64,000 bases of DNA from Tachypleus tridentatus (Eukaryota > Arthropoda > Merostomata > Xiphosura > Limulidae): assembly GCF_004210375.1 (NCBI RefSeq), contig NC_134837.1, positions 163,597,310 to 163,661,309 of the forward strand, written 5' to 3'. Within the stretch, counting starts at the first letter, position 1. Each line of letters begins with the position of its first letter. The notes beneath the pieces were generated by a model. The model searched no databases. It saw nothing but the letters and a program-made list of their open reading frames with translations, and was not told where the DNA came from. Positions 1-12,905 of this stretch are shown one piece after another. The translations under genes and the position numbers were made by a program.

Positions 1-1180
1 TCTAGGCATTTTTAAAGAAACCTGTTATATAATTTATTTGGAGATTGAATAACATAGCTAGAGTATTGAATTTAAAAAAAAAATTCTCCTAAGGTCTTGA
101 ATAGATAACTTTAACAAGTTAAAGTTTTTAATAAACTAGACTGAAAGGCATTTAGAGATGATCTTTACAGACAAATTATTGTGTATATTATTTATAGTCT
201 TCTTGAATAAGCTTTAAAAAAGCAGTTATTAGTCTCGGTACCCTAAAGTAATTTTTGTTTCTAAGGTATCATTATATTCGATATTTCTACAAAAAACGAA
301 GTATTAGACTGACTTCTCTCATTACGAGCTTGAAACCCAGGATATATTCCTTTAGGCCTACATGTGTGATGAAGGTAAAGCCACCATACTGCATTTTATT
401 GGCTATAAGCTCGTGAAACCTTGTCTGTCAGAAGAAAATGATCCACACTGGAAAGCGACAGTACTGCCACACACTAAGCCTATCAAATATTTATGAAATG
501 TTTCGACACCTATGAGAAACCCAACAGTTAAAAAATAAAAATCAGCAAGCTAATATTGATTTACAATAGTCACAGCGAGTCGCGTGAAATACAGTGTTAC
601 ATTATTACAATGATTTAGCTGTATTAAAGTTATTGTTAAAATATTTTGTCGCTAGCCATGCTATAAAATTATGCAAGAACAATGCCTCAGTGACACGTGT
701 TTATTTTTTATGCATAATAAATAAGTGCTTTAGCAAAGCGTAGTAATCATAAAAAGTACTATGGTAATATGAAAATTACAGATAATTTCAGGTTATCAGT
801 GAAGTGATAAGAAAATTATAGATGATTTGAGATTGTCAGTCAACTGATATGAAAATTATAAATGATTCCAGATTGTCAGTCAAGTTAAATATTGACTGTT
901 TTCTACTTCTATGGGAACGACTGTAATATTATATATGAATATCTGTCCACCAAACAACATTAGGTTTCATCGTTATAAAGTTTTATTTCATTGTAAATGA
1001 ATTATAGAATGCTCTTGAGATTATTTTGTGGTATATTTCAATTATTGTAACCTTATTATGGATTAGGGGATCATTTGCTCTAACTATGAAATAATTTGAA
1101 ACATATGCCAGATTCTACCTCTTAGTGAATTATTTTAAGTTTTTTTTTTACTCGATTAACCTGATAAATTAATAAAAATT
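1..1180. other. Gene-free AT-rich DNA
   Basis: No exon, RNA gene or recognised element apart from the 40-bp array at 771-886. Confidence 0.6.
771..886. repeat. Tandem array, 40-bp period, three copies
   Basis: Units begin GAAAATTA at 771, 811 and 851 and contain AGATnATTT and GTCAGT. Divergence between units is moderate. Confidence 0.85.
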
Positions 1181-1446
1181 AGTCCAGGTGGTTAAAACGC
1201 TTGACTCGTAATCGGAGGGTAGCAAGTTTGAATCCTTGTCACACCAAAAGTACTTGCACTTTCAGCTATGGAGGCTTTATAATGTGACGCTCAATCCCAC
1301 TATTCGTTGGTACAAGATTAGCCCAAGAGTTGGCGGTGGGTGGTGATGACTAGCTGCCTTTCCTCTAGTTTTACACTGCTAAATTAGGGACGACTAGCGC
1401 AGATAGCCTTCGTGTAGCTTTGCGTGAAATTCAAGAACAATAAAAA
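1181..1446 (+). repeat. SINE family 1
   Basis: Forward copy from the tRNA-like head (AGTCCAGGTGGTTAAAACGC, GACTCGTAATC) to the GCGTGAAATTC tail. Diverged; no clear target duplication seen. Confidence 0.88.
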
Positions 1447-1618
1447 TTTGGATTGTGAAGCCTTAACTTACGAATGAACGAACAACTTTTGAGCTTAACG
1501 ATTTTGCCAACAACCAAATTCTTTCATCCATTTTTTTTTCTGTTGAAAGCATCTGTTGAATCGGACTTCAACCGATTGCAAACTTGCCATCTATTGGGAA
1601 TGTAAACAATTGTAGAGA

Positions 1619-1738
1619 GCGAAGCAACACAATAGATGTGTGTGTGTATATATATATATACGTGTGATCTGCCTACTGCAGGTATCGAAACCCTATTGCT
1701 AGCATTATAAGTTCTTAGATGGACATATGAGCCAACGG
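1619..1738 (-). repeat. SINE family 2 with internal (TG)n(TA)n
   Basis: Reverse copy: ATCTGCCTACTGCAGGTATC and GAAACCCTATTGCTAGCATT. A TG/TA microsatellite at 1637-1660 has expanded within it. Confidence 0.72.
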
Positions 1739-1739
1739 G

Positions 1740-3446
1740 GGGAAGAAGCATGATGCTATAAACAAGTTTACTAATGTGTTTATATACGTAATACAAAATT
1801 AGCATATGTATATTTTTAAAACATAGCGAATTTACGAAAACTATTAGCACTGTCACTGGAATATTAACATACCTGCATTTTGCAAAAGTCTGCATATGTG
1901 ATTTATTTTGTTTTAACGTAGTTTTTGTTCGTCGTATAGTGGTATTTAAGAGGAAAGGAGATCAACTAATGTAGACTGATCTTCGTCAAACATAAGCATA
2001 TCTTAAATATTCCCTGTTACGTAGCCGATATAGAAGTTCTCCTTAATAAACTGAAACGTCTAAAACACTTTAAACTCTTATTTAAAGTTACGTTCACGAC
2101 AATATCACAAAGATAACCAAATTATTGCTCATTGTTCAATATTGTTTGTGCAACTGAAACTTATGATTAATATTTAATGACATCGGTATTACGTAATTAC
2201 AAAGTAATGGGGTTGATAGTGAAGCCGGTCTGTCATGCCACAATTAAGTTAATAAGGCTGAAAAGCAGAGTAAGCAATAATCTATACAGAATTACAATTC
2301 GGGTTTTATCCCTTCATTAATAATTATATTCCTGCATTATATACTTTTTTGTGCGTTCAAGATAAACGTTAAAAAAGAAATTGAATACAGAACTTTGACG
2401 ATACATTAAAATTTTTAAATCATACACCACAATTTTCGTATTTTTGTAGTTTGATTATTGCTGTAATTATATAAAGATAATAATAACGTCATTTAATAAC
2501 GTAGCATTAGAATAATTAGACAAGAGATATTTTTCGGCCAAAGGAGACTAACTGTCATTTATATAACGCACCCAAAACTCACAGTATTGAACATGTACAG
2601 TGGCATCTCGGATCGATCACTGGGTCCTTCGTATCATAGCCCGGCACGCCAATCATCAGGCAATGCTCAGTCCTTTTCTCTTATTACCCATGTGTGTAAT
2701 ATTCATCAACTGAATTTAAAATACGTTATTTATCGAAGCTCTTATGTTAAAGTAATGTCATGTTATGTTATGTCAAATTAGTAATAAGTATGTTATCAAT
2801 TTTTATACAAGTTCAGGAATATCTTATAAGCATTAATCCCAGGATGGCTGCTATGCAAAGACTACCAAACGTATGAGCAAAAATATGACATTAAAAAAAA
2901 AATCCAATATATATACATATATATGTATGAAATAAATAAGGTTTAACCGAAGTGAAAGTTTCGAGTTTCAGATACTACTAGTTGATAGATAACTTATATA
3001 TATCAGCTAGGAAAGGTTTTATTCGGAAAGCTGACGTTTTTTTGTTTTTTCTTTACTATTAGAATTTCGATGTGAGGAAACCAAAACGTATCAATAACAA
3101 AGAAGTAAATACCTAACGAAAACACTTTTCTTTAAGTATTCAAATTTTGCATCAGTATCATATAAGCTACAGACATACAACTTTTAATTCTTGTAAACAC
3201 TTGGAACTCAAATGCATGGAAAATAGATAGGATTTCTTAGTGATTTTTCGTTTTTGTGATGCTTATAGACAAGTCAGTGTCTACTTTCACATGACGTTAA
3301 CTTTTAAACTTTAGACATTAAAAAAGAAAAGATATAGAGATAAATATTCTAAGTTTATTCACTGCGTCTTTGACCTTTCTTCGAGTGCCTCACCTGAGTT
3401 TAGAACTTTCAAGCACGAAGGTGTTTCAAAGCCAGTTCTTTAATTG
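1740..3446. other. Gene-free AT-rich DNA
   Basis: Nothing recognised; the short open frame at 2587-2781 has no domain or codon signal. Confidence 0.6.
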
Positions 3447-3578
3447 TGGGCCCCCCAGTGGCTCAGCGGTATGTCTGTGGACTTACAACGCTAAAATCCA
3501 TGTTTCGATACCCGTGGTGGGCAGAGCACGGATAGGGCATTGTGTAGCTTTGTGCTTAATTCAAAACAATAACAACTG
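3447..3578 (+). repeat. SINE family 2
   Basis: About 130 bp: head CCCCAGTGGCTCAGCGGTAT, then CTTACAACGCTAAAATC, a GATACCCGTGGTGGGCAGAG B-box-like part, and a tail ATTGTGTAGCTTTGTGCTTA followed by A-rich sequence. The tail is like that of SINE 1. A tRNA-derived origin is likely. Confidence 0.82.
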
Positions 3579-4430
3579 TAATTGTGGTTTTACTTCACAG
3601 TAGACTGAAATGGCGATTCGAACCCCCGACCCTCGCACTACGAGCCGAGCGCCATTACCATAGGGAGCATTTAATCGTATCTCTAAACGAACTCTGGATT
3701 TCTTTACATATCCATCAAGCTTTAAAAATGTTCTAAGGTATGGGAAAGTTTGAGTTTTAAAAATAATTGTTTTTTTTACGATTTTTGTTATTTATTATTA
3801 CTGATCTGACTTTTGTTGTTTCCGTTTGCTGGGTGGTTACTATGAAAATGAAAACATTACTTAACTGCATAATTGAATATCTGAGCCCAGAGAGACAAAG
3901 AGCGAAACAGACAAATTCCGTAGGGAAATATTATTATGTTAACATACAAAATTAATTACTCCTTTTGTTTTTATTTATTACCATATGTCATTCGTGTTTT
4001 GTTTTTCTTTAAACATAATAGTAACTCCACTGAGACTAGCACTCAAATAGTACATGTTAAGCTAACATTATTTTATCATAGGGAACTTTTCTCACAATTA
4101 GTGTTTCGCTACATTAATTCTATTATTCTTTTCTTTCGTTCATATTCACACTATATTATTCATTATTATACTTTCTTTCATTTTGTTTTATTTTTGGTTG
4201 TTTATTCGCTCTCTTTCTCCGTCTTATCTTTATTCTGCAATTATATAAGTTTTAAGATTTTAAACCTTTATAATATCATTTGTTTACAATTTCTCTATTT
4301 CTCTTTCTTTCTTCAGATTAGCTCACACCACTTTTCTAAACTCCAGTATCACTTCTATCTATCAAAATACACATTTTTCTTAGCTTTTTCATAACTTCCC
4401 TACTTCCTCTCTTCTTGAGAGTTAAGGAGA

Positions 4431-4670
4431 GTTAAGGTGGTTAAGGTGCTCGACTCGTAATCTGAGAGTCATGGGTTCGAATTCCCGTCACACCAAACTT
4501 GCTCGTCCTTTCAACTATTATAGGCGTTATAAAGTTACGATTAATCCAACTATCCATTGATAAAAATGTAGTCTACAAGTGGGTGGTAATTACTACTTGT
4601 CTTTCCTATAGTCTTTCACTGTTTTAAATTAAGGACGACTAACGCAGGTATCACTCATGTAGTTTGGCTC
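4431..4670 (+). repeat. SINE family 1, diverged
   Basis: tRNA-like head clear (CTCGACTCGTAATCTGAGAG, GGTTCGAATTCCCGTCACAC). The middle is heavily mutated and the tail breaks off after AGTTTGGCTCGATTC. Confidence 0.82.
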
Positions 4671-5492
4671 GATTCTCTCCATTTTCCTTCTCAAATTCAC
4701 GTCTTTTTTATTTAAGTTTCCCTTTTACTTCTTACTTTGAATGTTTTGTACGACTGTGATTATGTTAACAATTTGCTATATAATATTGCTTTTAATGTAA
4801 CTAGTCTTAATAAATGTCACAGAATAATAAAAACAACAATAAACAGACCTTTGTGGTTATTTTAACCGACCATATTATTTATTTGAAACTGGTGTTAATT
4901 TTTAGTAATAAATTTGCCAAAACTAAAATAGAGAAAAAAAACTGTTTAGAAACTAGGTAATTGACCATAGCAAACGATCTCACACTAAACTGCTATAATG
5001 GCTCTAGCAACATCAGCCGTATTTGGCTAGGTTCATTTGCAGCCCATACACTTGACCAAAGTTGATCTTTACTTGCTGTCCATGACATTTAACCTCTGTG
5101 TATTCTACTTTTGGATCGATGTATAATACTTGTATTATTTAGTACTGATCATACCTAAAGAAGACAGACCAATATTCTGTCATAACAACATCGATAAAAC
5201 TTTTCTTCATGTTTATAAATCGTTCTTTGCCTACCTATTCTCATATTAACATGATACGCTTCCTTACTCAGGATGTTAATTGTTACTTTTTTACCTTTGT
5301 TAACAGTGATAAACTCACGTTTTGTCCGCAGGCTTAAACGAAACATAATCATGTCATCAGTTTAGATTTTACTTCGTTCTCTTTAAAATTAACAATAATT
5401 AATTTTACATTTGTTTTACACAGAGACCAGCGTCAATACCATCATAGTTGACGGTAGGTGCTATTATAAATCTACCTTATAGTCTATCATTT

Positions 5493-5668
5493 CCAGTCCT
5501 TCGGTGGGTAAGGAACACGTTCACAGAGTTACAACGCAAAAATCCGTGGCTCAATTCCCTCCGATGGACAATGCTTAAACATTTTATTGTGTAGCTTTGT
5601 GCTATCGGTTTAAAATCAGGGATGGCTATGCGCCGATAGCCCTTTGTGTAGGTTTTTGCAAAAATTCT
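5493..5668 (+). repeat. SINE family 2 head joined to family 1-like tail
   Basis: GTCCTTCGGTGGGTAAGGAA, GTTACAACGCAAAAATCCG and GTAGCTTTGTGC are followed by AAAATCAGGGATGGCTATGC and GATAGCCCTTTGTGTAGG, a second tail of family 1 type. It may be two insertions or a composite. Confidence 0.6.
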
Positions 5669-8176
5669 GAAATAATCAAAAGTTAATTAAATGTTTGCGT
5701 GTGCTAATTAATATCTTTGAATATAGAACTATTAAATTCTCTACTTCTATTAAATTTCAGTGTTAACTAAAAGATAAATGGTAAACACGATCGTTTTCAT
5801 TATGAAATTAACAGAGTTAAGCCTTTTTTTCTCTCATATTATGGATGTATTCTTACGATAATAAATGTAATTATTCAGCATTGGGATGAAATTTCTCTTT
5901 GTCTTTCTAACTAATTAGTTTAGGTAAGCGAGCTCTAAACAATAGTTACGTATGATAATTAAGATTACATTATTTTCATTATATTACTCATCAAATAACA
6001 AAGTAATAAAAACAAGCTAAGCGGCTAGTAATGTAACTCCATAATAACTGCTCTTGGTCATTGTCTACTAGGAATTCAAAACAGTTGTATGAAGTATATG
6101 CACCTTAATGAGGGACCATCTTTTTATTTTAATTTGAAACATAGGTAGAGAAATCACCAAATGACAGCAATGTTTTGCATCGAGTTTCTTGAGTTTTAGC
6201 AGTCACTTTCTTAGACATTTAATCATTGTTTTATATTTAGGAATATACAAAAATAGATAAATTAATTTTAAAGATGCTAAAATGTTTATACACTTCCTTA
6301 TTTTAGTGGTACCGTCAGACTCTGCATGCATTTACATATGAATCCCTATTGCCAATTCAACATATGACAGAAAATTTCATTTGCATTTATTTTGTAATAG
6401 TAAATAGCCCTTTCTTAATCTCTATGGATTTTTAATGAAAATATTTCATATAGAAAAGTTAATGACTAAAAAACTAAATTGATTTACAGTCACTAGTGAC
6501 TAACCGGTGACCTTGTACTAGAACTGAATATCAGTACCTACTTTTGTCAGTTACCAGACTGTTTTAATCTACAGGTTAATTTAGTGATACATCATGCTCT
6601 ACAATAATTTATTTCTAACTTTTTGTTTTGTCTACTTTATATTTTCTGTTTAATTGTAGTTTTATACTTAATATTTTATGATAACCTATACGTGAATTAT
6701 GTGTTTACTGCTTAATTGTAGTTTTATCATATCTTTTTTTATAATTGTGTTCATACCTGATATATAATGGAACTCTTTCCTTTGTTTCACTAAGTGAAAA
6801 CTTTACGCTCACTATTGAATAGATCCGTTATACAGTACTTGCGTAAAATGCTTATAAAATAAAAATTTATACACAACATATAACACTGTAATTTTTAATT
6901 ATTTTAAATCTTTCCATAGCTAATGCCGAAGAGAAGTAACATCTATCTTATATACAACACATAACAAAAAATTCATATCTATCAACAAAGCAACCGGAAT
7001 ATTTAGATGGATTTATTCCTCAACACTATATAGTTAGATAAGCCAAGGGTGATTGTCAATCTGTTAGTTATATTTCACTTATGTTGTTTGTTTTATCTGT
7101 TGTTGACACGATAATAGCATGGGCTTTTTCTAAGCACGCATATTTAAAATTTAAATTTGTCGAGAAACATTTTACAAAGCTAATCTGCTGATGAATTTTT
7201 TTTAAATATATTTTTTGTGTTCACTATTAATCACCAAGAAATATTGTACATTATGAACGTGTTCTAAGGGACTACTGTTTAACATTAGGCAGTCAGATAA
7301 GTTTTGGTTTAATTAAGGTTTTGGAATTGTGATTACTAAAACAGCTTCCTGAGCTTTGGTCCAGGTTTTTGAAGAATAGCATATCCATTGTTGATTTGTA
7401 TTTAACATTCTCCAGAAATACGCGTCACAATAGGTATTTATTGTCCATTTTTATGTGAGTTATGTTAAATATAATTTAACTTCTGATTCTGTGTTATTAC
7501 AGAGTTAAAAATTGTGAAATCGATTTTAGCCTATTTCAAATGATTCCACTTAGCGTAAATATCGTATTTTCACACCGGTCTGAGTCCATGTTTTCTACTT
7601 TTCTTTGTTAAAACGAATTCGAGTCCCCTGATGTCGCAAGACGTCTTTAAGTTAATGTTTTCTCAAAAGCCTTTTGTAGTAGACTGTCATTCTTGATCGT
7701 GACATTACCCGTCCTTCCTCAAGAGATGATCACATCGTTGATGGTGTACCAGTGTCAACACTCTTCTCTAAGTGTTAACCAAAGAATACACTTCATCTTG
7801 TTGACGACTTTTATAAGGATGTGGCGTGTTTATTACCACAGTATTCTTCCATTTCAATGAAACAACCTTTGTTGTCGAGACACTTGCTGACCCGATACCA
7901 ACTAACCACGATAGACATGAAGAACAGGTTGACACTATGTCAATCTTGAGAGTATTTGAAACCCACTGATAATCCAGTTGTTTTTTGAAAGCATGCCCAA
8001 TGCTTTCATCTCAACTTTCAGCTGACCTAGAAAAAACCAAAAACAAACGGAGCCGGTGTACTTGAAATCTATATTTATGTAAATGAACATTGAAACAGCA
8101 GGCAGAATTCAAGAGTATCTCTTTTGAACATAATATTATGGGATATACTCGTAAGTAAACGTCATAGCACTGAAAC

Positions 8177-8358
8177 ATAAACAATGTTAACATAATATAG
8201 TCATATTACTATAAAATAAACATTATTGACATAGTATAGTCACATTGTCGTAAAATAAACACTGTTAACATAGTTAAGTCACTCCAATGTAAATTAAATA
8301 TTGTTAATGTTGTAAAATCATATTGTTGCAAGATATACACTGTTAACCTATTAAATTT
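8177..8358. repeat. Tandem array, ~39-bp period, about five copies
   Basis: Units contain ATAAACAnTGTTAACATA and GTCAnATTnTnGTAAA, starting near 8177, 8216, 8255, 8293 and 8332. Divergence rises towards the right end, where a SINE follows. Confidence 0.82.
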
Positions 8359-8361
8359 GAT

Positions 8362-8632
8362 GTGGAATAGCCAGGTGGTTACGGCATTCGATTCGGAATT
8401 TGGCGGTTGCGGGTTCGAATCCCTGTCACACCAAACATGCTCGCCCTTTCAGCCATGGGGGCGTTATAATGTAACGGTCAATCCCACTATTTGTTGGTAA
8501 AAAAGTAGCCCAAGAGTTGGCGGTGAGTGGTTGATGACTAGCTGCCCTCCCTCTGGTCTTGCTCTGCTAAATTAGGGACGGCTAGCGCAGACAGTTGTCC
8601 TGTATCTTTGCGCGAAATTCAGAAACAAACAA
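8362..8632 (+). repeat. SINE family 1
   Basis: Forward copy, near full length, directly after the 39-bp tandem array at 8177. Confidence 0.88.
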
Positions 8633-8857
8633 TTAAAACTTATTAAAAAAAGGCATGTTAAGTTCGTGATACACCTAAATTAATAGAAGGAATTACAAAT
8701 TACTAATCAGAGAAAGATACAACTAAATACACTTTTTCAAACATTTTTTCTTAATAAAGAACACGATGTTTAAGAACAAGAGCTCGTCTTTATAAAAAAT
8801 TCGAAACAAACAGCGATTAACGTGTTGTATCTAAAGTATCCCAGAATTAATCACTTG

Positions 8858-9120
8858 TGTTTGTTTGTGAATTTTGCTCAAAGCTACACGAGGGCTATTT
8901 TCGCTAGCAGTCCCTAATTTTGCAGTGTAAGACTAGAGGAAAGGCAATTAGTCATCAACCACCCACCATCAACTCTTGGGCAACTCTTTTACCAACGATC
9001 GACCGTTACATTATAACGCCCCCATGGCTAAAATGGCGAGCATGTTTGGTGTGACGGGGAATCGAAACCGCGGCCCTCAGATTACGAGTCGAGTCGCTTA
9101 ACCATCTGGCCATGCTAGGC
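8858..9120 (-). repeat. SINE family 1
   Basis: Reverse copy, near full length, from GAATTTTGCTCAAAGCTACA to the head ATCTGGCCATGCTAGGC. Confidence 0.88.
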
Positions 9121-10669
9121 CTAATTATTTGTAAAAAAAAACCATTGAATTTTCATTAATACGCCACTATGTAATTGTGCGAAACATAAACACTAAGCAT
9201 TCCGGTTTAAAACGTGTAAAATGTTAAATTAGCATTAATCCTATATTATTATAATAATATAAAAGTGAATAACCAAGTTCGTTATTTTCGGATTACTTTC
9301 TAAAACATTTGAGAATTTTTACAGAGCGCATTTTTGTTTGTTTTGCGGTGTCACATTTTCCTAGATTTTCTTTTTGAATACAAATTATATTTTGATCAAT
9401 TAAGTCCTTTTAATTCACATTTTCTATGTAGTTTACTGGTACTAAAAAAAAGGAACTAGCTATCAAAATAAGGCACATAAGTCAATAATATATATTTCTC
9501 CGTATTTTTGTATGACTGGATTATTTTTTTCCAAGAATCTAACTTAAAATAAACAATTACTTTTATTATAATAAATAATGTTATTAATCCTTTAATCGTG
9601 CGAATCGATTCCACTGGCACCTATATGTGATTGTAACCCTCCCCCTTTCTTTTTTTTAGGCCAGAGTATTTCCATAAACATGACCTGTTATAACCTTGTT
9701 CTTCATAAGATAAGAGGATTAGTTGAAGCTCTGAGTAACTTGGTTATAAGATTAATCTGCTTTATTTCTCAATATCTTCTCCACAAACAAGGAAATTCAG
9801 CGAGAAGATAAATCTTTCGAAATCGTTCCATACCATCTCCTACATGTAAGCCCATGTAATAAGGATTGTGGGAAACCTGCCGAGTTATTAAGATATTTAA
9901 ACGATATGTAGACACCATTATTCATTATTAAAGGGGTTTTCATGAGCGAACTTTCCTTCCTACGTGCAACAGAGTTAACGCCAACTTAACGGTCAAATCT
10001 CTTACGGTCTGCATTATAAGATTTACAGCTTATTAACAACGCCAATATCTCGCTTGCAATGAAATCAGCCTACAGAATAAGTCCTGTCACAATATTAGCA
10101 ATTCTTTTCATTATTCTAATGGGCTTAACACGTCAACAGGGATTTAGTCCAAAACATGTATTAAATTTGACAGGGAGAGTTTCATAAAAGTTAATTGCAC
10201 AGATAGATACATCTTGGAAGTTAATGTCAAACTTAATAAGCCTTGAAGAGTAAGTGGTACTAAAAATGGGATCGCCTTTATTTTGACGTGCAAATCGATA
10301 AACCTATAAAATATCTTGAAAGAGATCCCCAAAAATGTAGCTTATAAATGAAGGTTCTTATTCTCAAAATAATATGATGCGTAATGAAAAGTTATTTGTT
10401 CTTGTAATTTCTTTGCCTACATTTTTAAATGCGTTGCGTATTTATTATTATGAAAGTTATTAAATTGCGTTGAAAACTCAATATGAGCACTCAATAAGCG
10501 TCCGATATCAGTAGATATTGCTTTGCGCAAATTAATATTCAATTTTCTGTTTGTCATGTGTACTAGTTTTTGAGCATAATTACAAGTTTAATTTTAACAT
10601 GTGGCACTGCTACATGAATTTCAATTATTTTGGAAATTTACAAGCTATTTTAATTAATATAATAACTTA
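9121..10669. other. Gene-free segment, possibly conserved non-coding
   Basis: No coding signal. A pyrimidine tract ending in TTTTTTTTAG at 9646-9659 looks like a splice acceptor but is followed only by a 50-codon open frame of unknown meaning. From 9650 to 10350 the sequence is more complex than its flanks and free of repeats. Confidence 0.4.
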
Positions 10670-10768
10670 AAGCTACACAATGAGCTATCTGTGCCCTGCC
10701 CACCACTGGTATCTAGACATGACCTTTAGAATCATAAGTCCCCCGACTCACTGCCAAGCCACCAGCGG
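10670..10768 (-). repeat. SINE family 2
   Basis: Reverse copy: AAAGCTACACAATGAGCTAT, CCCTGCCCACCACTGGTATC; ends at the 40-bp tandem array. Confidence 0.75.
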
Positions 10769-10928
10769 ACAGTATTAGTATTGTTGCAGGCTACGTTTCG
10801 GCTTAATGACAGTATTAGTATTATTGCAGGCTACGTTTCGACTTAATTACAGTATTAGTATTGTTGCAGGCTACGTTTCGACTTAATTACAGTATTAGTA
10901 TTGTTGCAGGCTACGTTTCGGCTCAATT
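10769..10928. repeat. Tandem array, 40-bp period, four near-identical copies
   Basis: Units start ACAGTATTAGTATTGTTGCA at 10769, 10809, 10849 and 10889 and contain GGCTACGTTTCGRCTTAAT. Only a few differences between copies, so it expanded recently. Confidence 0.95.
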
Positions 10929-11584
10929 TTGAAATTTTCATAGTTGTTGGTTTGAAGGAGTTTACACGTCATATGATGGACAAGGCTTAAATACTATAAA
11001 AATTTAAGACATGATTTGAACTGTATCAAAACACAAGTTACACTATAGTAGATAATTACTGATTATTGAATTAGCGAGTTTAGTCCGTATGTTATTGTCA
11101 GTTGTAAATGAGGGATTGCCACAGTAAAGTATGTTTTACAGGAAAGTTTTTCAACTGGTATTGGAACTAGAATCAATTAATGTCGTATGTAAATAACTAA
11201 AGGAACCATCTAAGAATTAGTAAATTCTCAAACAAACAGTGTAAAAACATAAATTCTTTAAAACTCAATACTCAAAGAACTCAAAGCATAATTAATTAGA
11301 CAGCTGCTTACTCAGAATGAAATAAGTGAATGATAGGAAATAAACTATTTTATTTGCAATTTAAAATGACTTATTTTTAGGAAGTGCAGTAAAATTATTT
11401 AGAAAATTAAAACTACTACCAAAGGACAACAGGAAAATGAAACTGTTAAAAACTTGAAAAACATCAAAGGCTGTAATTAGTCATTTATTGATAGTAAGCC
11501 AAGGAAATGACATCCCTAGAATGAAAGTACTGCATCTGTCCTAGTTCAAATAAGGATACATTTTCCGAGGAAATCAATTTATGT

Positions 11585-11665
11585 TTGAACATATTCATTC
11601 ATGGAAAACTCTGCAACGTTTTGATCGACTCTGGTTCAACAACTACCTGATCTACTATAGAAAAA
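11585..11665 (+). mobile_element. Retropepsin-like fragment of an LTR retroelement
   Basis: IHGKLCNVLIDSGSTTT then a stop. This matches the start of a retroviral-type aspartic protease (hydrophobic-hydrophobic-D-S/T-G-S). The sequence around it to about 11980 has matching composition but no further motif I can name. Single-motif evidence. Confidence 0.4.
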
Positions 11666-12559
11666 CAAATGATCTAACCCAAAAGTCATCCGCCATGGCT
11701 GTCTTTGGAGATACATCAGTGGGAGAACGTTTGAATAGTAAGGTGCAATGAAAAGTTCACCAGAAGCAAATTAACCAACTGAATAGCCAGAGATTGTCGT
11801 TGAAACACTATTTCCAGATTATCACTGTGGTTACAGTTATCAATAAATATCTTCAACCATCTTCCTGGAGAACCCTCACAGTGACAAGACAGCAAGTTTT
11901 GTTAACGGGCAAGAGGTCACCCCATCTTTGTATCAAAAGCTACGGAAAAAGAAGTCATCCAAAAAATATGCTGATTGGATAGGTTAGGGATTGTAAACAA
12001 GTATTAAAAGACTTTGTCTTGTTAATCAAAAGGTTGATTGTACTTTATTCATTCATTTAATTAATCATTTGATGTCTGTAATGCTTATATTTATGAATAT
12101 AAATGTTGATAGTTGTCAGGAGTTACTCTACTGTTAATTGTAAAATTTTATTTATATAATTAGGCTTAAAAATGCAAGAAGTGGCAGTGTTGTGCGCTGT
12201 GTTTTTGTTTAATTTAAATTGTTGTATTTTTGCTGTCTAGGGAAACTTTTCACATCAAGTTATGGGCGTGACTTAATGTGTAAAATGTTCTTGAAATTTG
12301 AGAAAGCTACTTGAGTTCTATAAACAGCTAGTATATTTGCTTTGCGTGACGAGTCTGTTACAATGGCTAATTGATCACTGAATTAGTGAGTTGTCAGGTT
12401 TTTTAAATTACTGACACCCAGTTAGTCAGTTACTTCAGTTTCAAATAAATTTCAGTGTTTGATTTGAACGAGGTACTAAAGGAACGAAAAAGGTGTCTTG
12501 CGTGTCAGAGTCTCAGTCAACAAGTAAAATTGCGTCTACCGTGAACTCAGCATGTTTAC

Positions 12560-12905
12560 ACCACAACTAAACATATTTATTTTCACCATTACTTTACGTA
12601 TACCTAATATGATTATAGAACAAACTGTCTGCTTATTTCTATCATGATGTTATATACACCTAATATGCTTGCCGAAAATAATACAGTTCATTTTAACTGC
12701 GACTTTATGTACACTTAAATGTTTACCACACAGATTATGTATTCACTCTCATCATAATAGTATGTACACCAAACATAAAATGTGTTTATTACACAGACAA
12801 CATGCCCAACCTGACCACGACCTCATGTAAACCTATTATGTTCACAGTGCGGCCTGTAAATGTAAGATGTTCATCACCATAGTATGTGTACTTTACATGT
12901 TCATA
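12560..12905. repeat. Degenerate tandem array, ~57-bp period
   Basis: The motif (T)ACACCTAATATG or close variants recurs at about 12601, 12659, 12712, 12767, 12829 and 12888, each followed by similar pyrimidine/AT stretches. Old array. Confidence 0.6.

Larger units (their letters stand above)
3580..8176. other. Gene-free DNA with SINEs only
   Basis: Apart from the SINEs at 4431 and 5493 I see nothing. The 152-codon open frame at 3936-4394 is a T-rich low-complexity stretch (F/L/S/Y-rich) and not a convincing gene. 7550-8030 is a little GC-richer but unassigned. Confidence 0.55.

Noticed and set aside
3936-4394. 152-codon open frame as a gene
   Set aside because: Composition is T-rich (F, L, S, Y, I) low complexity, with no domain and no splice or start context. 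Chance in AT-rich DNA.
10769-10928. CRISPR-like array (four regular 40-bp units)
   Set aside because: The units are adjacent with no variable spacers, and the DNA is eukaryotic. It is a plain minisatellite.
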